DNA of 64,000 nucleotides from Lysinibacillus pakistanensis (GCA_001312325.1 BBDJ01000013.1:61875-125874); one strand, 5' to 3'. Shown: positions 52,525-63,240, counted from the first letter of the stretch. The notes: generated by a model from the letters alone, not told the origin. A program made the numbers and translations.

Positions 52525-52785
52525 TTTTTGACCCCTCCTTCCTGTTACTCGTTAAAAGTCTATCCTAAAAGGAGAAATTACAAACTCTTCTAGTAAAAAG
52601 TGTTGATAATGGTAAAGGTGCTTATTTTTCATTCAAAATGAAAAATGACAAAACTCTTATTAACTTGCCCGTTTTATTTGGGATAAATATGTACTTATGA
52701 AGCCAATCCATTTACACTATAAAGGTGAAGTGAAAACCAATCTGCCTTTTTAAATAATCATTTATGTAAAGGAGTGTTAGCGGAA

Positions 52786-52891
52786 ATGAAAAAAATTTGT
52801 AGTTAGTATGATTCTATTACTTTCTCTCTCGTTTCTTCTTGCTGGCTGCGGGAGTAAGGATGTACCCTATGACTATGAATATGATCGCTAA
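52786..52891 (+). CDS. Very small lipoprotein (34 residues, frameshifted)
   Basis: ATG 52786 follows AAAGGAG. With six As in place of the run 52789-52795 it reads MKKFVVSMILLLSLSFLLAG, then CGSKDVPYDYEYDR and a TAA stop. LLAGC is a full lipobox, so processing would leave only a 14-residue acylated peptide with a Tyr/Asp-rich end. A 10-bp inverted repeat (52907-52941) follows. It is too short for most annotation pipelines. Confidence 0.7.
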
Positions 52892-52906
52892 AAATCCCTA
52901 TAGAAA

Positions 52907-52941
52907 GTCTCGAAACCTTGAACAATACAAAGTTTCGAGAC
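52907..52941 (+). terminator. Hairpin after the tiny lipoprotein gene
   Basis: GTCTCGAAAC and GTTTCGAGAC are exact reverse complements. The T tract is poor (GACTATTTAG), so termination may be weak. Confidence 0.5.
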
Positions 52942-53059
52942 GACTATTTAGCCCTAATATATCCATTCTTTAAGGCTACATTGATAATGACCTTTTAACT
53001 TTTAAAGGCAAAAGCTACATCTTTTCAAAAAAACAAAAAAGACTATAGAACAAATAGGG

Positions 53060-54267
53060 TTAATCGCCCGATGTTCCATAATCTTTTATATTTATCTTGA
53101 CCTCATATGTGATGGGTACCTCACTGAATGTTTGATCCCAATTCTTTTTAACCTTTTCCCATACTTTAGGATATTCAATTCTTAAGCTATTGCCAAATCC
53201 CGAAACATCAGTTTGATATTGTTGCTGTATCTTCTTTAATACATTGTCCATCAAGCGCTCTACTTCTTTTTTTTGTCGTTTGTTCTGCTATTTTCAGAAA
53301 TTTATTGTCAAATGTTTGTTCTGATAGCACCCAATGTTCTGCAATTCTACCTTCAGATTCTATTTTGACATGGAATGAAATACTTTCTCCCTTAACAGAA
53401 GGAGAAATTTTACTTTTTATAGATAGTGCCTCATATATGATAGGCTGATTTGTCTTTTCGTCAAAACTTTCGATTAAACCGCCTTTAGCTTTTCCAGTTA
53501 TCCATGAAATCCCTTCTAATTCTAATGCATTTAAAGAACCTCGAAATGTTTTTGTTTTCCCCTCGATGACTGCAGCACCCACAAATTTTACTTCTCCATT
53601 TTCTGAAACTACATGTTGTAACAAAAAGCTAGCATTCGAATTTAATTTCCCCTCTAACTTGGCAAATGTCATAGGAGGCAGAATTTTAGATGTTCTTTCA
53701 TGACCTTGAATCATTTCCCTAAGTTGAAACGCTGGAATTTTTGTCTGTTCATTTGATTCAAGTATGTCACTAGCACGATTTTTAGCAATAAGCAAAACGC
53801 CACTGGGCCTTATCTCCAGCTCTCTTAGAAAAAAAGTCCAATGTCTGTTTTAAATTCAATGTACTCGCTAAGTCCTCTCCAATAATAATTACTTTAGAAT
53901 GTTCTGCAAAGGCCCGTTTGTCAATTTTCAATAACATATTTCGTAAAGTGGGAAGTACGGTATCTCCAGTTTCAGAAACATTTTTATAGGCTTGTTGATG
54001 CACAGTCCCTCCTTTTGCTCCAGTAGCAGTTGTCTCTGAGGTTACTAATTGATTGGTTATCGTAATGAGCTCTCTATTTGAAGATCTCCCTTCTTGCTCC
54101 TCCAAGCTTCCCGAATAATCACTGTTTGTAGCTAAGTCCAAGGAAGTGCCTGCTACTAGACCTAAATCTTCTATTTCTTTATTACTCCAGCATCCTGATA
54201 GAGGTAAAAGGATTAAGATTAACATCGCCCCCAACAGAAACCTTTGATACAAACGTATTAATGTCAT
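53060..54267 (-). CDS. Spore germination protein, GerAC/GerKC type lipoprotein (frameshifted)
   Basis: C subunit of a GerA-family nutrient receptor, about 400 residues. Signal FLLGAMLILILLPLSGCWSN with lipobox LSGC. Typical blocks are NKEIEDLGLVAGTSLDLAT, HSKVIIIGEDLA and a C-terminal domain ending YEVKINIKDYGTSG. Breaks are at the seven-A run 53829-53835 and the eight-T run 53267-53274. The start overlaps the stop of the B subunit gene. Confidence 0.93.
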
Positions 54268-55361
54268 GCTTTTTCACCCTTCAGTTTTGAAATAATAAGT
54301 AAAAATATTGGTAGTATACCGAAAAGAATAATAGCTGCATGGCCTATCAGATTGCCAAATTTAAATAGGTCATTTATATTTTTTTGGCGTCATTGCAATT
54401 ATATATATAACAGGCAGCAAGCCAAACAAGAAAGGTTGAATATTAGTTTGAAAGAGTTGAGCCAGGCCTAATGCAGCCGCATAATAAGTAATTGTAAATG
54501 TAGCAAATATTTGCATAATCCATATGACAAGTAAAAAGGATTCGAATCGTTCAAAGATTAAGCCCGGAATTTCAAAACTTCTCATCAGTTCAATTGTTGG
54601 CCATGTTCTTGTCACAACTCCCTCTATAGATAATGCCCCAATCACCATTACAACAGTAATCACATAAAAAAATGAGAGGAATTATTAAGCCAACTAATAC
54701 GATCCTAACAGCCTTTGTTTTGTCAGCTGGCTTCATAAAGGCGACTAGTAGCAACATAATTTCTGGTCCTAAAAATGCCAGTGTAGCTGTTTTTATTCCT
54801 TTTAACATCGGGGTAACACCTAAGCCTAATACGGGACGAAGATTATCTAGCTCAAAAATTCCAAAGCTTAAAAAGGCAACTAGCAAGAAAATAACAAATG
54901 TAATGGGAAAAATGATTTCAAATAGTCGAGCAATCGAGTTTATACCGCTACTAACCAAATATAAGCCAACCCACATAAAGCAGAATGATTGCCCAGGTGG
55001 GGGTGCCCTCTAACAAAAAAAGAGAGGTCACCTCGGCCATTGTCCTGACCTCAAATGCAGAAATTGTAAAGAAATAGCTAATAATCAGCAAGCTTAGCAT
55101 CCAGCCAAGCCATTTTCCAACAATTGCTTGATTGTACTGATAAAAGGTTTTTTCAGGAAATTGCTGACTTAATTTCACAATAATAATTCCTGCAATCATC
55201 GCAATAATGCCGCCTAAAAAAACACTAATCCAAACATCTGGCGTTTTCACCTTCTCTACAGATGCTCGAGGCAGTGTAAGAATTCCAGTTGCAAGAATAT
55301 AATTGACAAGGATAACAAGTGCCTGTGAAGAGCTAATTTTATCTTGTGAACTAATTATCAT
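54264..55361 (-). CDS. Spore germination protein, GerAB type permease (frameshifted)
   Basis: B subunit, an APC-superfamily integral membrane protein of about 365 residues and ten predicted helices. It begins KISSSQALVILVNYILATGI and continues with LPRASVEK, typical of GerB. Breaks occur near 54960-54970, at A run 54666-54672 and T run 54379-54385. The corrected C-terminus ends ISKLKGEKA and overlaps the C subunit start (ATGA). It likely binds the germinant. Confidence 0.92.
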
Positions 55362-55387
55362 GCTTAGTCAATGTCCTTTCTAGAGGA

Positions 55388-57066
55388 TTAATCTTTGCGG
55401 ATAGGATCTTTCGTATGCAGCATCTTAGGACGGCGCTTCATCATCATTAATGGCATTCGAACCATAAAATCTTTCCAATCACTCGCTCGATATGGAATAG
55501 TTGGGCTTACATAGGGAACGCCAAAGCTTTTTAGTTTTACTAAATGACTACATAGAAAAAGGAAGAACAATACAACCCCAAATAATCCAAATATTGCCGC
55601 AAAAAAACATCGAAACAAATCGAAGCAATCGTAATGTTATACCTGCACTGTATTGAGGTATAGCAAAAGAAGAAATCGCTGTTAAAGCTACCACAATGAC
55701 CATAATTGGGCTCACTATTCCTGCTTGAACTGCAGCTTCTCCAATAACCAGCCCTCCCACAATTCCCATTGTCGGTCCTATAGGTTTAGGTAGGCGAAGC
55801 CCAGCTTCTCGTAATATTTCAATGGCTACCTCCATAATTAATGCCTCTATTATTGCAGGAAAAGGAACTCCTTCTCTTGTTCCCATCATGGACAATGCTA
55901 GTTTGGTTGGTATTAAGCTTGATGAAAAGAGACAAATGAAATATATAAGGAGGGTGCTAAAAGCGTAATTCCAGCCGCTAGATATCGGAGCAGACGAATT
56001 AATGAACTGGGTAGCCAACGCTCATAATAGTCTTCAGGTGATTGCAATAGCATGCTAAAAGTAACAGGAACAATTAGGGCATAAGGTGTGCCATCAAGCA
56101 AAATCGCTACTCGTCCTTCTAGCAAAGCCCCCATCACTCTGTCAGGCCGTTCTGTATTCTGTACTTGTGTAAATGGGCTAAGGAAATTATCCTCTATCAA
56201 TTGCTCTATATACCCCGATTCAGGTACATCATCTATATTTATTTTGTTGATTCTATGTTTGACCTCTTCAATTAAGTTGGGATCAGCAATCTCTTTTATA
56301 TAGGCAAGGACTAATTCTTTTTTGGAGCGCTCACCAACCTGCATAGGAATCATAGATAGATCACAATTTTCTCCATGCTGTCGTAATAAAGCTGTATTAT
56401 TACTTAACGTTTCTGTAAAACCTATCCTTGGACCTCTAACCAAGGCCTCCGATACAGGCTCTTCAATACTACGCAATTTATTTTTTTGTGGTACCCAATA
56501 TAAACACATGTTGCATACCGTCCACTACTAATAAAGTGGATCCAATCAATACTTTCGCTACAGATTTTTTGACATCCTGCTCCTTTGTTAAATCACTAAC
56601 TGCAAGAACATGATTTGTTATATGCTCTTGTAAATCAATGTGATTTAATTCCTGATTTTTTTGTTTCTGAAAAGCTACCCATTAGTGAAGATAAAATATG
56701 TTTATCAATCATCTCTTTATCAGATAATCCTTCCAGAAAAATGATTGCTGCACGATTACCAGTGCTACCAAGATAAAACTCTCTAAAATGCACATCCCAG
56801 TTATGTCCAATTGCGTTTCTTATAAAGGAGAGGTCTTGGGTAATATCACCTGTAAAATCAGTGAGCGAAACTTGAACATGCTTTGAATTTATCCATTTTT
56901 GTTTTTCAACTTCTGTTGTTTTGATTTCTAGCATTCCATTTTTCTTCCGATGAAGTATCAATCCATTAAACAATTTGTACAGAATATAAGGAATAAGAAA
57001 TACCAAAAACCCTTGCAGAAATACTCCCCATTCTGGTATGTAGGATACCACCTTTCCCCACATCAT
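55388..57066 (-). CDS. Spore germination protein, GerA/SpoVAF family (several frameshifts)
   Basis: A subunit of a GerA-type receptor. Corrected length is about 560 residues. The soluble N-terminal part includes [20 protein letters not shown]. The conserved core has [20 protein letters not shown] and [20 protein letters not shown], then [20 protein letters not shown] and [17 protein letters not shown]. Breaks are at 56656-56662, 56481-56487, near 55920 and at 55601-55607. ATG 57066 follows GAGGGTG. It is the first gene of an A-B-C operon. Confidence 0.93.
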
Positions 57067-57219
57067 TATCACCCTCACTAACTGCTTTCTACTTCTATAA
57101 CTCCATTTTTATCTATCCATTCGCTTTTTAAACTTACAATAAGCAATCTTCGTCAAATAGGTTTTATAAAAGAGAATATGGTATATTATCTACATTGAAT
57201 AAATAGAAGGTGAAGAAAT

Positions 57220-58225
57220 ATGCTAGAAGTTAGTGAAAGTAAATTAGCACAGTATATCATCCATTTTATAAGCGACTCACTTGTGCTAGGTGAGGAATCG
57301 TTTACACATCCCGAAGTCATGCTAGAAGCCGCTTTTACACAACTAGCATTTAGTAAAATCGATTTAGAGCAGCAGTATGAATTTTTCCATGAAACTAATA
57401 TTGCCTTAAATGAGGTATATACATATGTTAGTGCCATTTTTAAAGAGGAAAAGAGCTTTCTTGAGCAATCCAAAAGCATCGCCAGACATTTACATAGTGT
57501 CTCTCAGCATCCTAATATTAAAAGCGGTGAATTATTTATTGGCTTGTTTGACAATTGCTTCTTCATGAATGAAGCTAAAAAAAATTGTTGCCATTGTTAA
57601 AATTGATGAGAAAGAAATGTTTTTAGATGTTAAAAATGATCAAAACAAAATGATTATTCATGGTATTGACGGCATTAATGTAAAAAAGATCAATAATATG
57701 GCCATCATCGTGGATATGGGTGAGGAACAGGTACCTGCTGTATTTATTAAAACAAAGAGAAAAGAGGATATTGTCTATTGGCAGGAGCGCTTTTTAAAGA
57801 TTAAGGCAGCGGATGAACATTATCACAAAACGAATTTGGCGTTAACTGAATGTAAAAAGTATATTCTTAAAGAGGACAATTTTTCAAACACAGAAAAACT
57901 AGGATTATTAAATAAAACGTTGGATTATTTTAGAAATGAGGATGAATTTCAAGTAAATGAATATATCGAAACGGTATTCGATAAAACAGATTCTACACAA
58001 AGGGATATAATCATAAATTCTGTAAAGCCCTATGAAACGATCATTTCTGAAAGTGCACTTGAAAAGGCCGAAAAAAAATATAAACGTAAAATAAAGCTAG
58101 ATTCCAATATTGAAATTCAGGTTAATGTACAAAATATCGAGCAGGTAGATGAGCTTATCGAAGTAGGCTATGATGAAGCTACAAATCGTAAGTATTATAA
58201 AATTTATTTTCAGGAGGAAATCTAA
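57220..58225 (+). CDS. Nucleoid-associated protein, NdpA/YejK family (frameshifted)
   Basis: About 335 residues. The N-terminal half has LEQQYEFFHETNIALNEVYT and then HPNIKSGELFIGLFDNC. The second half has KIVAIVKIDEKEMFLDV and the DEFQVNEYIETVFDK region. This spacing fits the 37-kDa nucleoid-associated protein family. Activity in Gram-positive hosts is unclear. The break is the eight-A run 57577-57584; seven As give N-E-A-K-K-I-V-A. ATG 57220 follows AGAAGGTGAAG. Confidence 0.8.
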
Positions 58226-58237
58226 TCAAACCACAAT

Positions 58238-58287
58238 ATGCTCCTATTAGGTTGACAAACTGTTAGCTAATGGGAGTATTTTTTTAT
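58238..58287 (+). terminator. Terminator of the NdpA-like gene
   Basis: ATGCTCCTATTAG and CTAATGGGAGTAT pair, with a nested stem, then seven Ts. Confidence 0.85.
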
Positions 58288-58361
58288 AGAATTTCCTGAA
58301 AAATACACACTCACAATTGTTAATATGTTACAATTTAATTACTTTATAAGGGGGTTTTTAT

Positions 58362-58664
58362 ATGACAATTATTGATGAATTACAATATTACATGGATAGT
58401 GCTTCCATTGGAATTGTACTTGAGCTTCTCCTAGTAACCACTTGCCTTTCAACTATTATCTATGTGGTCACTAAAAATCAATATATTTCATACTTATCAT
58501 CGGCGCCAATATTTTACTTTATGTCCTTCTTCCTCTATCACAATTCTCACTTTATCCTGCTAATAGTAGCCATGACGATTCAAGCTTCTGTTATCCTCTT
58601 TATTCAAAAGAAAAATCTGTTTAAAGTACTTATAGAAAAAGACCATACTTTAAAATCTAATTAG
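58362..58664 (+). CDS. Small membrane protein, unknown
   Basis: 100 residues with three hydrophobic segments: SIGIVLELLLVTTCLSTIIY at about 15-34, YLSSAPIFYFMSFFLYHN at about 44-61 and FILLIVAMTIQASVILFI at about 64-81. A short basic tail follows. ATG 58362 follows AAGGGGG. No family recognised. Confidence 0.6.
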   Translation: MTIIDELQYYMDSASIGIVLELLLVTTCLSTIIYVVTKNQYISYLSSAPIFYFMSFFLYHNSHFILLIVAMTIQASVILFIQKKNLFKVLIEKDHTLKSN

Positions 58665-58705
58665 CCTGACTCAAGCTGCAAACAATGGCAATTTGCAGCT
58701 TGTTA

Positions 58706-59429
58706 CTAGACATGTCCAAACTTTAATGCTCGTGCCCAATCAGGTCTATTTAGTTTTTCACTTTGCTTTATCGCATCAGTTACATCATAGGCAATATTTA
58801 TTTGCGCGAAAATCCAATTGCTATCATGTTTTTCCACAATCGTATAATTAGCAAAGGGTGTCCCCGATTCCATTTTATAATAGAAGCTCATCTTCCTCAT
58901 ATGCAGGCAAGCCGACACTTCCAGGATTAACAATAACCTTGCCATTTGGTAAATAAACAATGGCTGGTAGATGAGAATGACCACAAAATATGATATTTTG
59001 TGGAATTTCCTTAACTAAATTCATTATGTCTTGTGGCTGCTTTAAAATTGCACCGTTTAGCGTTATATCATGTAACAAATACTGCTCATCACTTTCTGGA
59101 GAGGCATGACAGAAATAAAAATCTTCTGTCTGAATGGAAAATGGCAGATTGTTTAACCAATCTTTATGCTCATTCTCCAGCATACCTATTACATATTGCG
59201 CAGTTGGATTGTCTGATGATGCTTGTAACAACATACGATCACAATTTCCGCCAACACTTTTTATGTCCATTCTCTTTAATAAATCAAATGTTTCTAACGG
59301 GAAAAGCGGTCCATATAGAGTATCACCCAAATTATAGATACTATCAATATTTCGTTGCTGTATATCATCTAATACGGTCTTTAATGCTTCTTTATTGCCA
59401 TGAATATCTGATAATACTGCTATTTTCAT
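58706..59429 (-). CDS. Calcineurin-like metallophosphoesterase (frameshifted)
   Basis: About 240 residues of the YfcE/MJ0936-type phosphodiesterase group. Motifs: MKIAVLSDIHGNKEALKTVL (D-x-H), IYNLGDTLYGP (GD), GGNCDRM (GN), CHASPES, and FCGHSHLPA (GHSH) with NPGSVGLPA. One base is extra near 58885 (D-E-L-Y-Y-K expected). No direct partner is suggested by the neighbours. Confidence 0.88.
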
Positions 59430-59536
59430 AATTTTCCCACCTTATTATATTGGATTAGTCGTCTTATGATCTTCTCTTTTTTTAATACCATAGCAAAATC
59501 TTAGCACTAGGAACTACTCTATACAAATTAAACAAC

Positions 59537-59575
59537 AAAAAGGACTAGGTTCAAATGATTGAAATACCTAGTCCC
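59537..59575 (-). terminator. Terminator of the GNAT gene
   Basis: GGACTAGG and CCTAGTCC form the stem; TTTTTGTTG follows on the minus strand. Confidence 0.8.
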
Positions 59576-59673
59576 CTCTGCTTGTAGAAATAAGACATTG
59601 ACAAGATTACATGAATAGCATACTACATCGTTCTAAACAAAAACTGAACAAACTTATTCTAGAAATCTTGATT

Positions 59674-60148
59674 TTAAACATTTATCTTCATTTTTCTACT
59701 TATACTTTCCATCCCTAAATGTTTATAGAATTCAATTGCATTGGTATTGAAGTCCCAAACATTTAATTCGATAGATAAGGCCCCTCTTGCCTTAGCCCAT
59801 TCTTTACATCTTTCAAATAGCAATTTTCCAATACCATGCTTTTGAATTTCTTTTTTTTACACCAAAATCATGTATATAAGCATATTTACGCTGAACCAAA
59901 GATGGAAACGAGGGAGAAGATTCAATGCTGATGACAGCAAAACCTATAACAGATTCACCATTCTTTGCAATAAAAATATTGCCGTCGTTATCTTTAAGTA
60001 GTTCTTTAAAATAAGATTTAGGCATAACCGATTCGACACTTTTGAAAACAGTAGGTTCTTCAATTACATGTTCTTCATGTCCTTCTTTTACAAGAGTATT
60101 CAAAGCAAAATAATCCTCATTTGTTGCTGAACAAATATTAATTTTCAA
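59674..60148 (-). CDS. GNAT family N-acetyltransferase (frameshifted)
   Basis: About 157 residues. Middle strand block GNIFIAKNGESVIGFAVISI; acetyl-CoA binding loop after correction KKEIQKHGIGKLLFERCKEW (Q/R-x-x-G-x-G/A type); C-terminal ELNVWDFNTNAIEFYKHLGM, with E-F-Y typical of GNATs. The break is at the eight-T run 59851-59858, where seven restore the frame. Substrate unknown. Confidence 0.85.
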
Positions 60149-60358
60149 CTTTTACCCCCAAAATATCCCTTTTATGAATATTTTAGCAGAAATGATCGTG
60201 AATAAAAGTGTAATAATTACATTGTTGACTGAAATGTTATAAAAATGAATCGTTTGTAAGATGTACATTGTTAACATTAACATTTAATTAAATATATGCA
60301 GGGTTGTCCTAAAAATTATCAAATAAACTTTTGGATAGTCCCTCCTGAATATTGAAAG

Positions 60359-60560
60359 TTAATTTATAAGTTTTTGGTTAAATTCAACCCACTTTTCCAT
60401 CTCTCTCTCCACTGCACGGTTTTGCCATTCGAACCAAATGATTGAGCATTCACTACAGTGGCTGTCTACGCCTTTTTTTTCCATTCATATCTTTACATGT
60501 AAAGATAGTCTTTTTACGACAGCTGTAACAGTAAATTTCTACATCTTTATAAAATTCCAT
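60359..60560 (-). CDS. Small zinc-ribbon protein (frameshifted)
   Basis: About 66 residues when the eight-T run 60473-60480 is read as seven: MEFYKDVEIYCYSCRKKTIF, TCKDMNGKGVDSHCSECSII, then a helical tail with AVEREMEKWVEFNQK. The Cys pairs CYSC and CSEC (plus a central Cys) suggest one bound zinc. ATG 60560 follows GGAGTTG. Broken in both frames, so it is easily missed. Confidence 0.6.
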
Positions 60561-61178
60561 AGCTATCAACTCCTACAATTTACACCTATTCCTTTCCGTT
60601 TTTCTTATAAATTATTCTTATGATGTCAAATTCGATTTAAGGCTGGAATTATCAGATCAAAAAACTAGGAAAATGAATAAGCCGAGGTTGTGATTTACAC
60701 AAACTCGGCAATTTAAAACCTGCTCAAGAGCATTTTCACCTTCTTTGATTATAATTTAAATTAGATTACAATTGCTCTTCCATAGTATTCGTAAACCCCA
60801 GCCCTCACATAATTTCATTCCCTATTTCAACTAGAAATAATTGTTCAACCTTTTATCCCTAACCTTTACACCCAACGAATAAAAATAACCCTCTAAAAAG
60901 GTAGTGCCCCCTTAAAGTTAGAGTTTTGTTTATTCATCTTAACGAAAATCATCACTTCTACACATCTTTGTACATTTTTTTATTAAAAGGATATTATAGT
61001 GTCACCTTAATGGCATAGTGCCGGAAACGGTCTATTTAATTGAATACGTGATGAACTGCGTCTTTTCAGATTCGTTTTTTTTATTGTTGAACTATTACCC
61101 TTAATTTTCAAAAAGTAAAGTTAACTAGACAAAAAGACAAATGAACTTTACAATCAGAAGAAAGAAGAGGTGATTACA
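60561..61178. other. Long intergenic region
   Basis: No gene supported. It holds a hairpin GCCGAG/CTCGGC with inner TTGTG/CACAA (60681-60709), possibly a weak terminator. The rest is AT-rich. The promoter of the downstream HTH gene should be near 61000-61140. Confidence 0.4.
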
Positions 61179-61382
61179 TTGCTGGTTAATCGTGTGAAGG
61201 AATTTAGAGCAAAATATAATTTAACACAAGGAAAACTCGCTGAAAAAGTCGGGGTAACCAGACAAACTATTGTATCATTGGAAAAAGGTAGTTATATTCC
61301 TTCACTCCTTTTGGCAATGAATATTGCGGAAGTTTTCAATGAACCAATAGAAGAGATTTTTACCAAAAAGGAGGAAGAATGA
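61179..61382 (+). CDS. XRE-family HTH regulator, short type
   Basis: 67 residues, essentially one HTH_3 domain: NRVKEFRAKYNLTQGKLAEK and VGVTRQTIVSLEKGSYIPSL, ending in an acidic/Lys tail. TTG 61179 sits well after AGAAGAGGTG, while the upstream GTG at 61170 overlaps that site. Such short regulators usually pair with a membrane protein, as here: the next gene overlaps by four bases. Confidence 0.85.
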   Translation: MLVNRVKEFRAKYNLTQGKLAEKVGVTRQTIVSLEKGSYIPSLLLAMNIAEVFNEPIEEIFTKKEEE

Positions 61383-61864
61383 TGAATATGTCGTTGACTG
61401 TTATTTTAAGGACTTTGTTATATGCTTCGTTAGCTTTTATGGTTTATGATTTTGTTAAAATTCAACAACAATTTGAATTAATGAAGAGAGGTTATTTAGA
61501 CGGATTTTCTGTTTATATAAGTAAATTACCAGGGCAATTATTTATAGTTATCACAATTATCTTATTACTTATGAATGTTATCCAACTAGTCGTTGTGAAA
61601 AAGAATAAACAGGCGAAAATTAAAGATTATATCCTTCCCGAATATGATGTTTCAGATGAACGTTCTATAGAAGTTACAGGAAAAGCAGTAAGAATTTCTT
61701 TTGTTTTTATATTATTTTATTCCTTATTTATTCTTGGTTCATATATGTTTATTCCGAATTATTTTCTAGATTATATTTGGTATCCTATGTTTTCCACGGC
61801 TTCTATACCTATAGTCGGTCTAATCATCTATCTAATATCTTTTAGGGTTATATATTCTCGTTAA
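61379..61864 (+). CDS. Membrane protein paired with the HTH regulator
   Basis: 161 residues, four hydrophobic segments (residues about 8-25, 48-70, 105-125, 137-158: ILRTLLYASLAFMVYDFV, LFIVITIILLLMNVIQLVVV, ISFVFILFYSLFILGSYMFI, IPIVGLIIYLISFRVI). Its start overlaps the regulator stop (ATGA). It resembles the DUF2178/DUF3796-like membrane partners of YgzD-type regulators; no firm family. Possibly a stress-sensing pair. Confidence 0.65.
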   Translation: MMNMSLTVILRTLLYASLAFMVYDFVKIQQQFELMKRGYLDGFSVYISKLPGQLFIVITIILLLMNVIQLVVVKKNKQAKIKDYILPEYDVSDERSIEVTGKAVRISFVFILFYSLFILGSYMFIPNYFLDYIWYPMFSTASIPIVGLIIYLISFRVIYSR

Positions 61865-61885
61865 AAATTGTTAATTCTTTGCAAA

Positions 61886-61933
61886 GAAAGAACCCGTTTT
61901 GATATCAATCTTTTTTTCAAAAAGGGTTCTTTT
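61886..61933 (+). terminator. Terminator of the HTH/membrane pair
   Basis: AAAGAACCC and GGGTTCTTT form the stem, followed by TTTAAG. Confidence 0.8.
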
Positions 61934-62084
61934 AAGTTAGCGTAAGATGTGGGTTTGTGAGCAAACTGTATTTCAAAGCTACATTTAGAAAATAAAGTAA
62001 GTATTCTTTATCACAATTAATTTACCATTAAGGATATATTTTAACCAAAAAATAAACAAGGTTTCCGGTTTTTTTATGTACATA

Positions 62085-62117
62085 TAAAAAAAGCACAGGC
62101 TCAAAGCACCTGGGCTT
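62085..62117 (-). terminator. Terminator of the bcrC-like gene
   Basis: AAGCCCAGG pairs with CCTGTGCTT, followed by TTTTTTT on the minus strand. Confidence 0.7.
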
Positions 62118-62210
62118 AAATTGAATCATTCAATACAAAGTTAAGCATGATAACATTCAAACATAGCTTCAATTCTACACTTCTAGCTATTAATTATTTT
62201 TGTCTGAAAT

Positions 62211-62801
62211 CTATATGTGCTTTTTGCTAGTGATTACTTTTTCAATGGATTCGTATTTAGTAAGAATGGTTGTTATTATTGTTAATCTTGGAACTGTTAA
62301 GTAAGTTAAAACTGAAGAAACAATACCAATAAAAGCACCTACAAGTACATCTAATGGATAATGAACACCTACCCAGATGCGTGAAACTCCTACTAATATT
62401 GCTAACAAAATCCAGATGACCCATCTTCCTTTTTTAAACAACCAAAATGACATACAGAATGAAAAAAATAAAATAGTATGATCGCTTGGAAAAGAATTAT
62501 CTACTGCTTTTTCTATTAACTGATTTGTATTTGAAAGGACAGCGAATGGTTGGTGATTAAAATGGAATAACCCTGCAAATTTCCCCATAGTTTCAGCCAA
62601 AATAAAAGCGATACTTGCACAAATGATCATTATTTTATTTTCTTTATTTTTTTGTAAACCAGAACATAATAACAAAAAAAAGCTAAGAAAAAAAACTGTG
62701 TATTTAGCAATAATAATCATTGGTAAATTGATAAATTGAAATTCTTTCCCTAAACTATTAATCATTGTGAAAACATCATTATTTATTTCTGATATATTCA
62801 A
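62211..62801 (-). CDS. PAP2-type undecaprenyl-diphosphatase, BcrC-like
   Basis: Intact, 196 residues. It recycles the lipid carrier and can give bacitracin resistance. The PAP2 signature is complete: KAVDNSFPSDHT and SRIWVGVHYPLDVLVG, with about six transmembrane helices. Two T runs of seven and eight bases (in FFLSFF and SFFLLLC codons) are in frame here, so not every long run in the window is wrong. It is monocistronic with its own terminator. Confidence 0.88.
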   Translation of the reverse strand: MNISEINNDVFTMINSLGKEFQFINLPMIIIAKYTVFFLSFFLLLCSGLQKNKENKIMIICASIAFILAETMGKFAGLFHFNHQPFAVLSNTNQLIEKAVDNSFPSDHTILFFSFCMSFWLFKKGRWVIWILLAILVGVSRIWVGVHYPLDVLVGAFIGIVSSVLTYLTVPRLTIITTILTKYESIEKVITSKKHI

Positions 62802-62973
62802 GACACTCTCTCCTTTAAAGCTTTATAGAGCTATATTAAGAAAAAAAGGTATCTTTAAACCATCACTTAAGGTGACAATCAATAATTGAATCTAACATTA
62901 TTGTCACTTTGATTTAAAACTCTATTAATACAGGACTACATCATGATTCGATAAATAATTTCAAGACTTTATC

Positions 62974-63240
62974 AATCAATTTCACCTTGGCGTAATTGCG
63001 TCCGGATTTTCAAAGGAATAAATTGTGCCTGTACAATTCTTTCCTTTGAAAATCCGTGACATCCGCCGGAGGCTTTGGGCTAACATGATGTTGGTCACTC
63101 AGGCGTTTTCACAGGAAGTGAAGTTCTTAGTCTGAGTTCCCCAATTTCAGTAGGTGTTTGGACACCCACTGAAAAGGAGCCAAAACCGCATTCATCTCTC
63201 CACCTGTAGAGATGGGAGTCTTCTGCTGAATGAAGATAAA
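62974..63240 (+). repeat. 267-bp modular intergenic repeat
   Basis: Begins AATCAATTTCACCTTGGCGT and contains a long hairpin, GGATTTTCAAAGG with CCTTTGAAAATCC (about 63002-63053). Next comes a conserved-looking GC-rich stretch (CATCCGCCGGAGGCTTTGGG), and it ends with copy 2 of the 95-bp structured repeat. A reduced form shares both ends at 33464-33594. No gene. Confidence 0.6.
63142..63235 (+). repeat. Structured 95-bp intergenic repeat, copy 2
   Basis: About 80% identical to 3962-4056. The TTCAGTaGGTGT/ACACCcACTGAA hairpin is identical. The second hairpin is kept by different bases: CATCTCT pairs with AGAGATG here, where copy 1 has CTCACC with GGTGAG. This suggests selection on structure. 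Confidence 0.75.
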
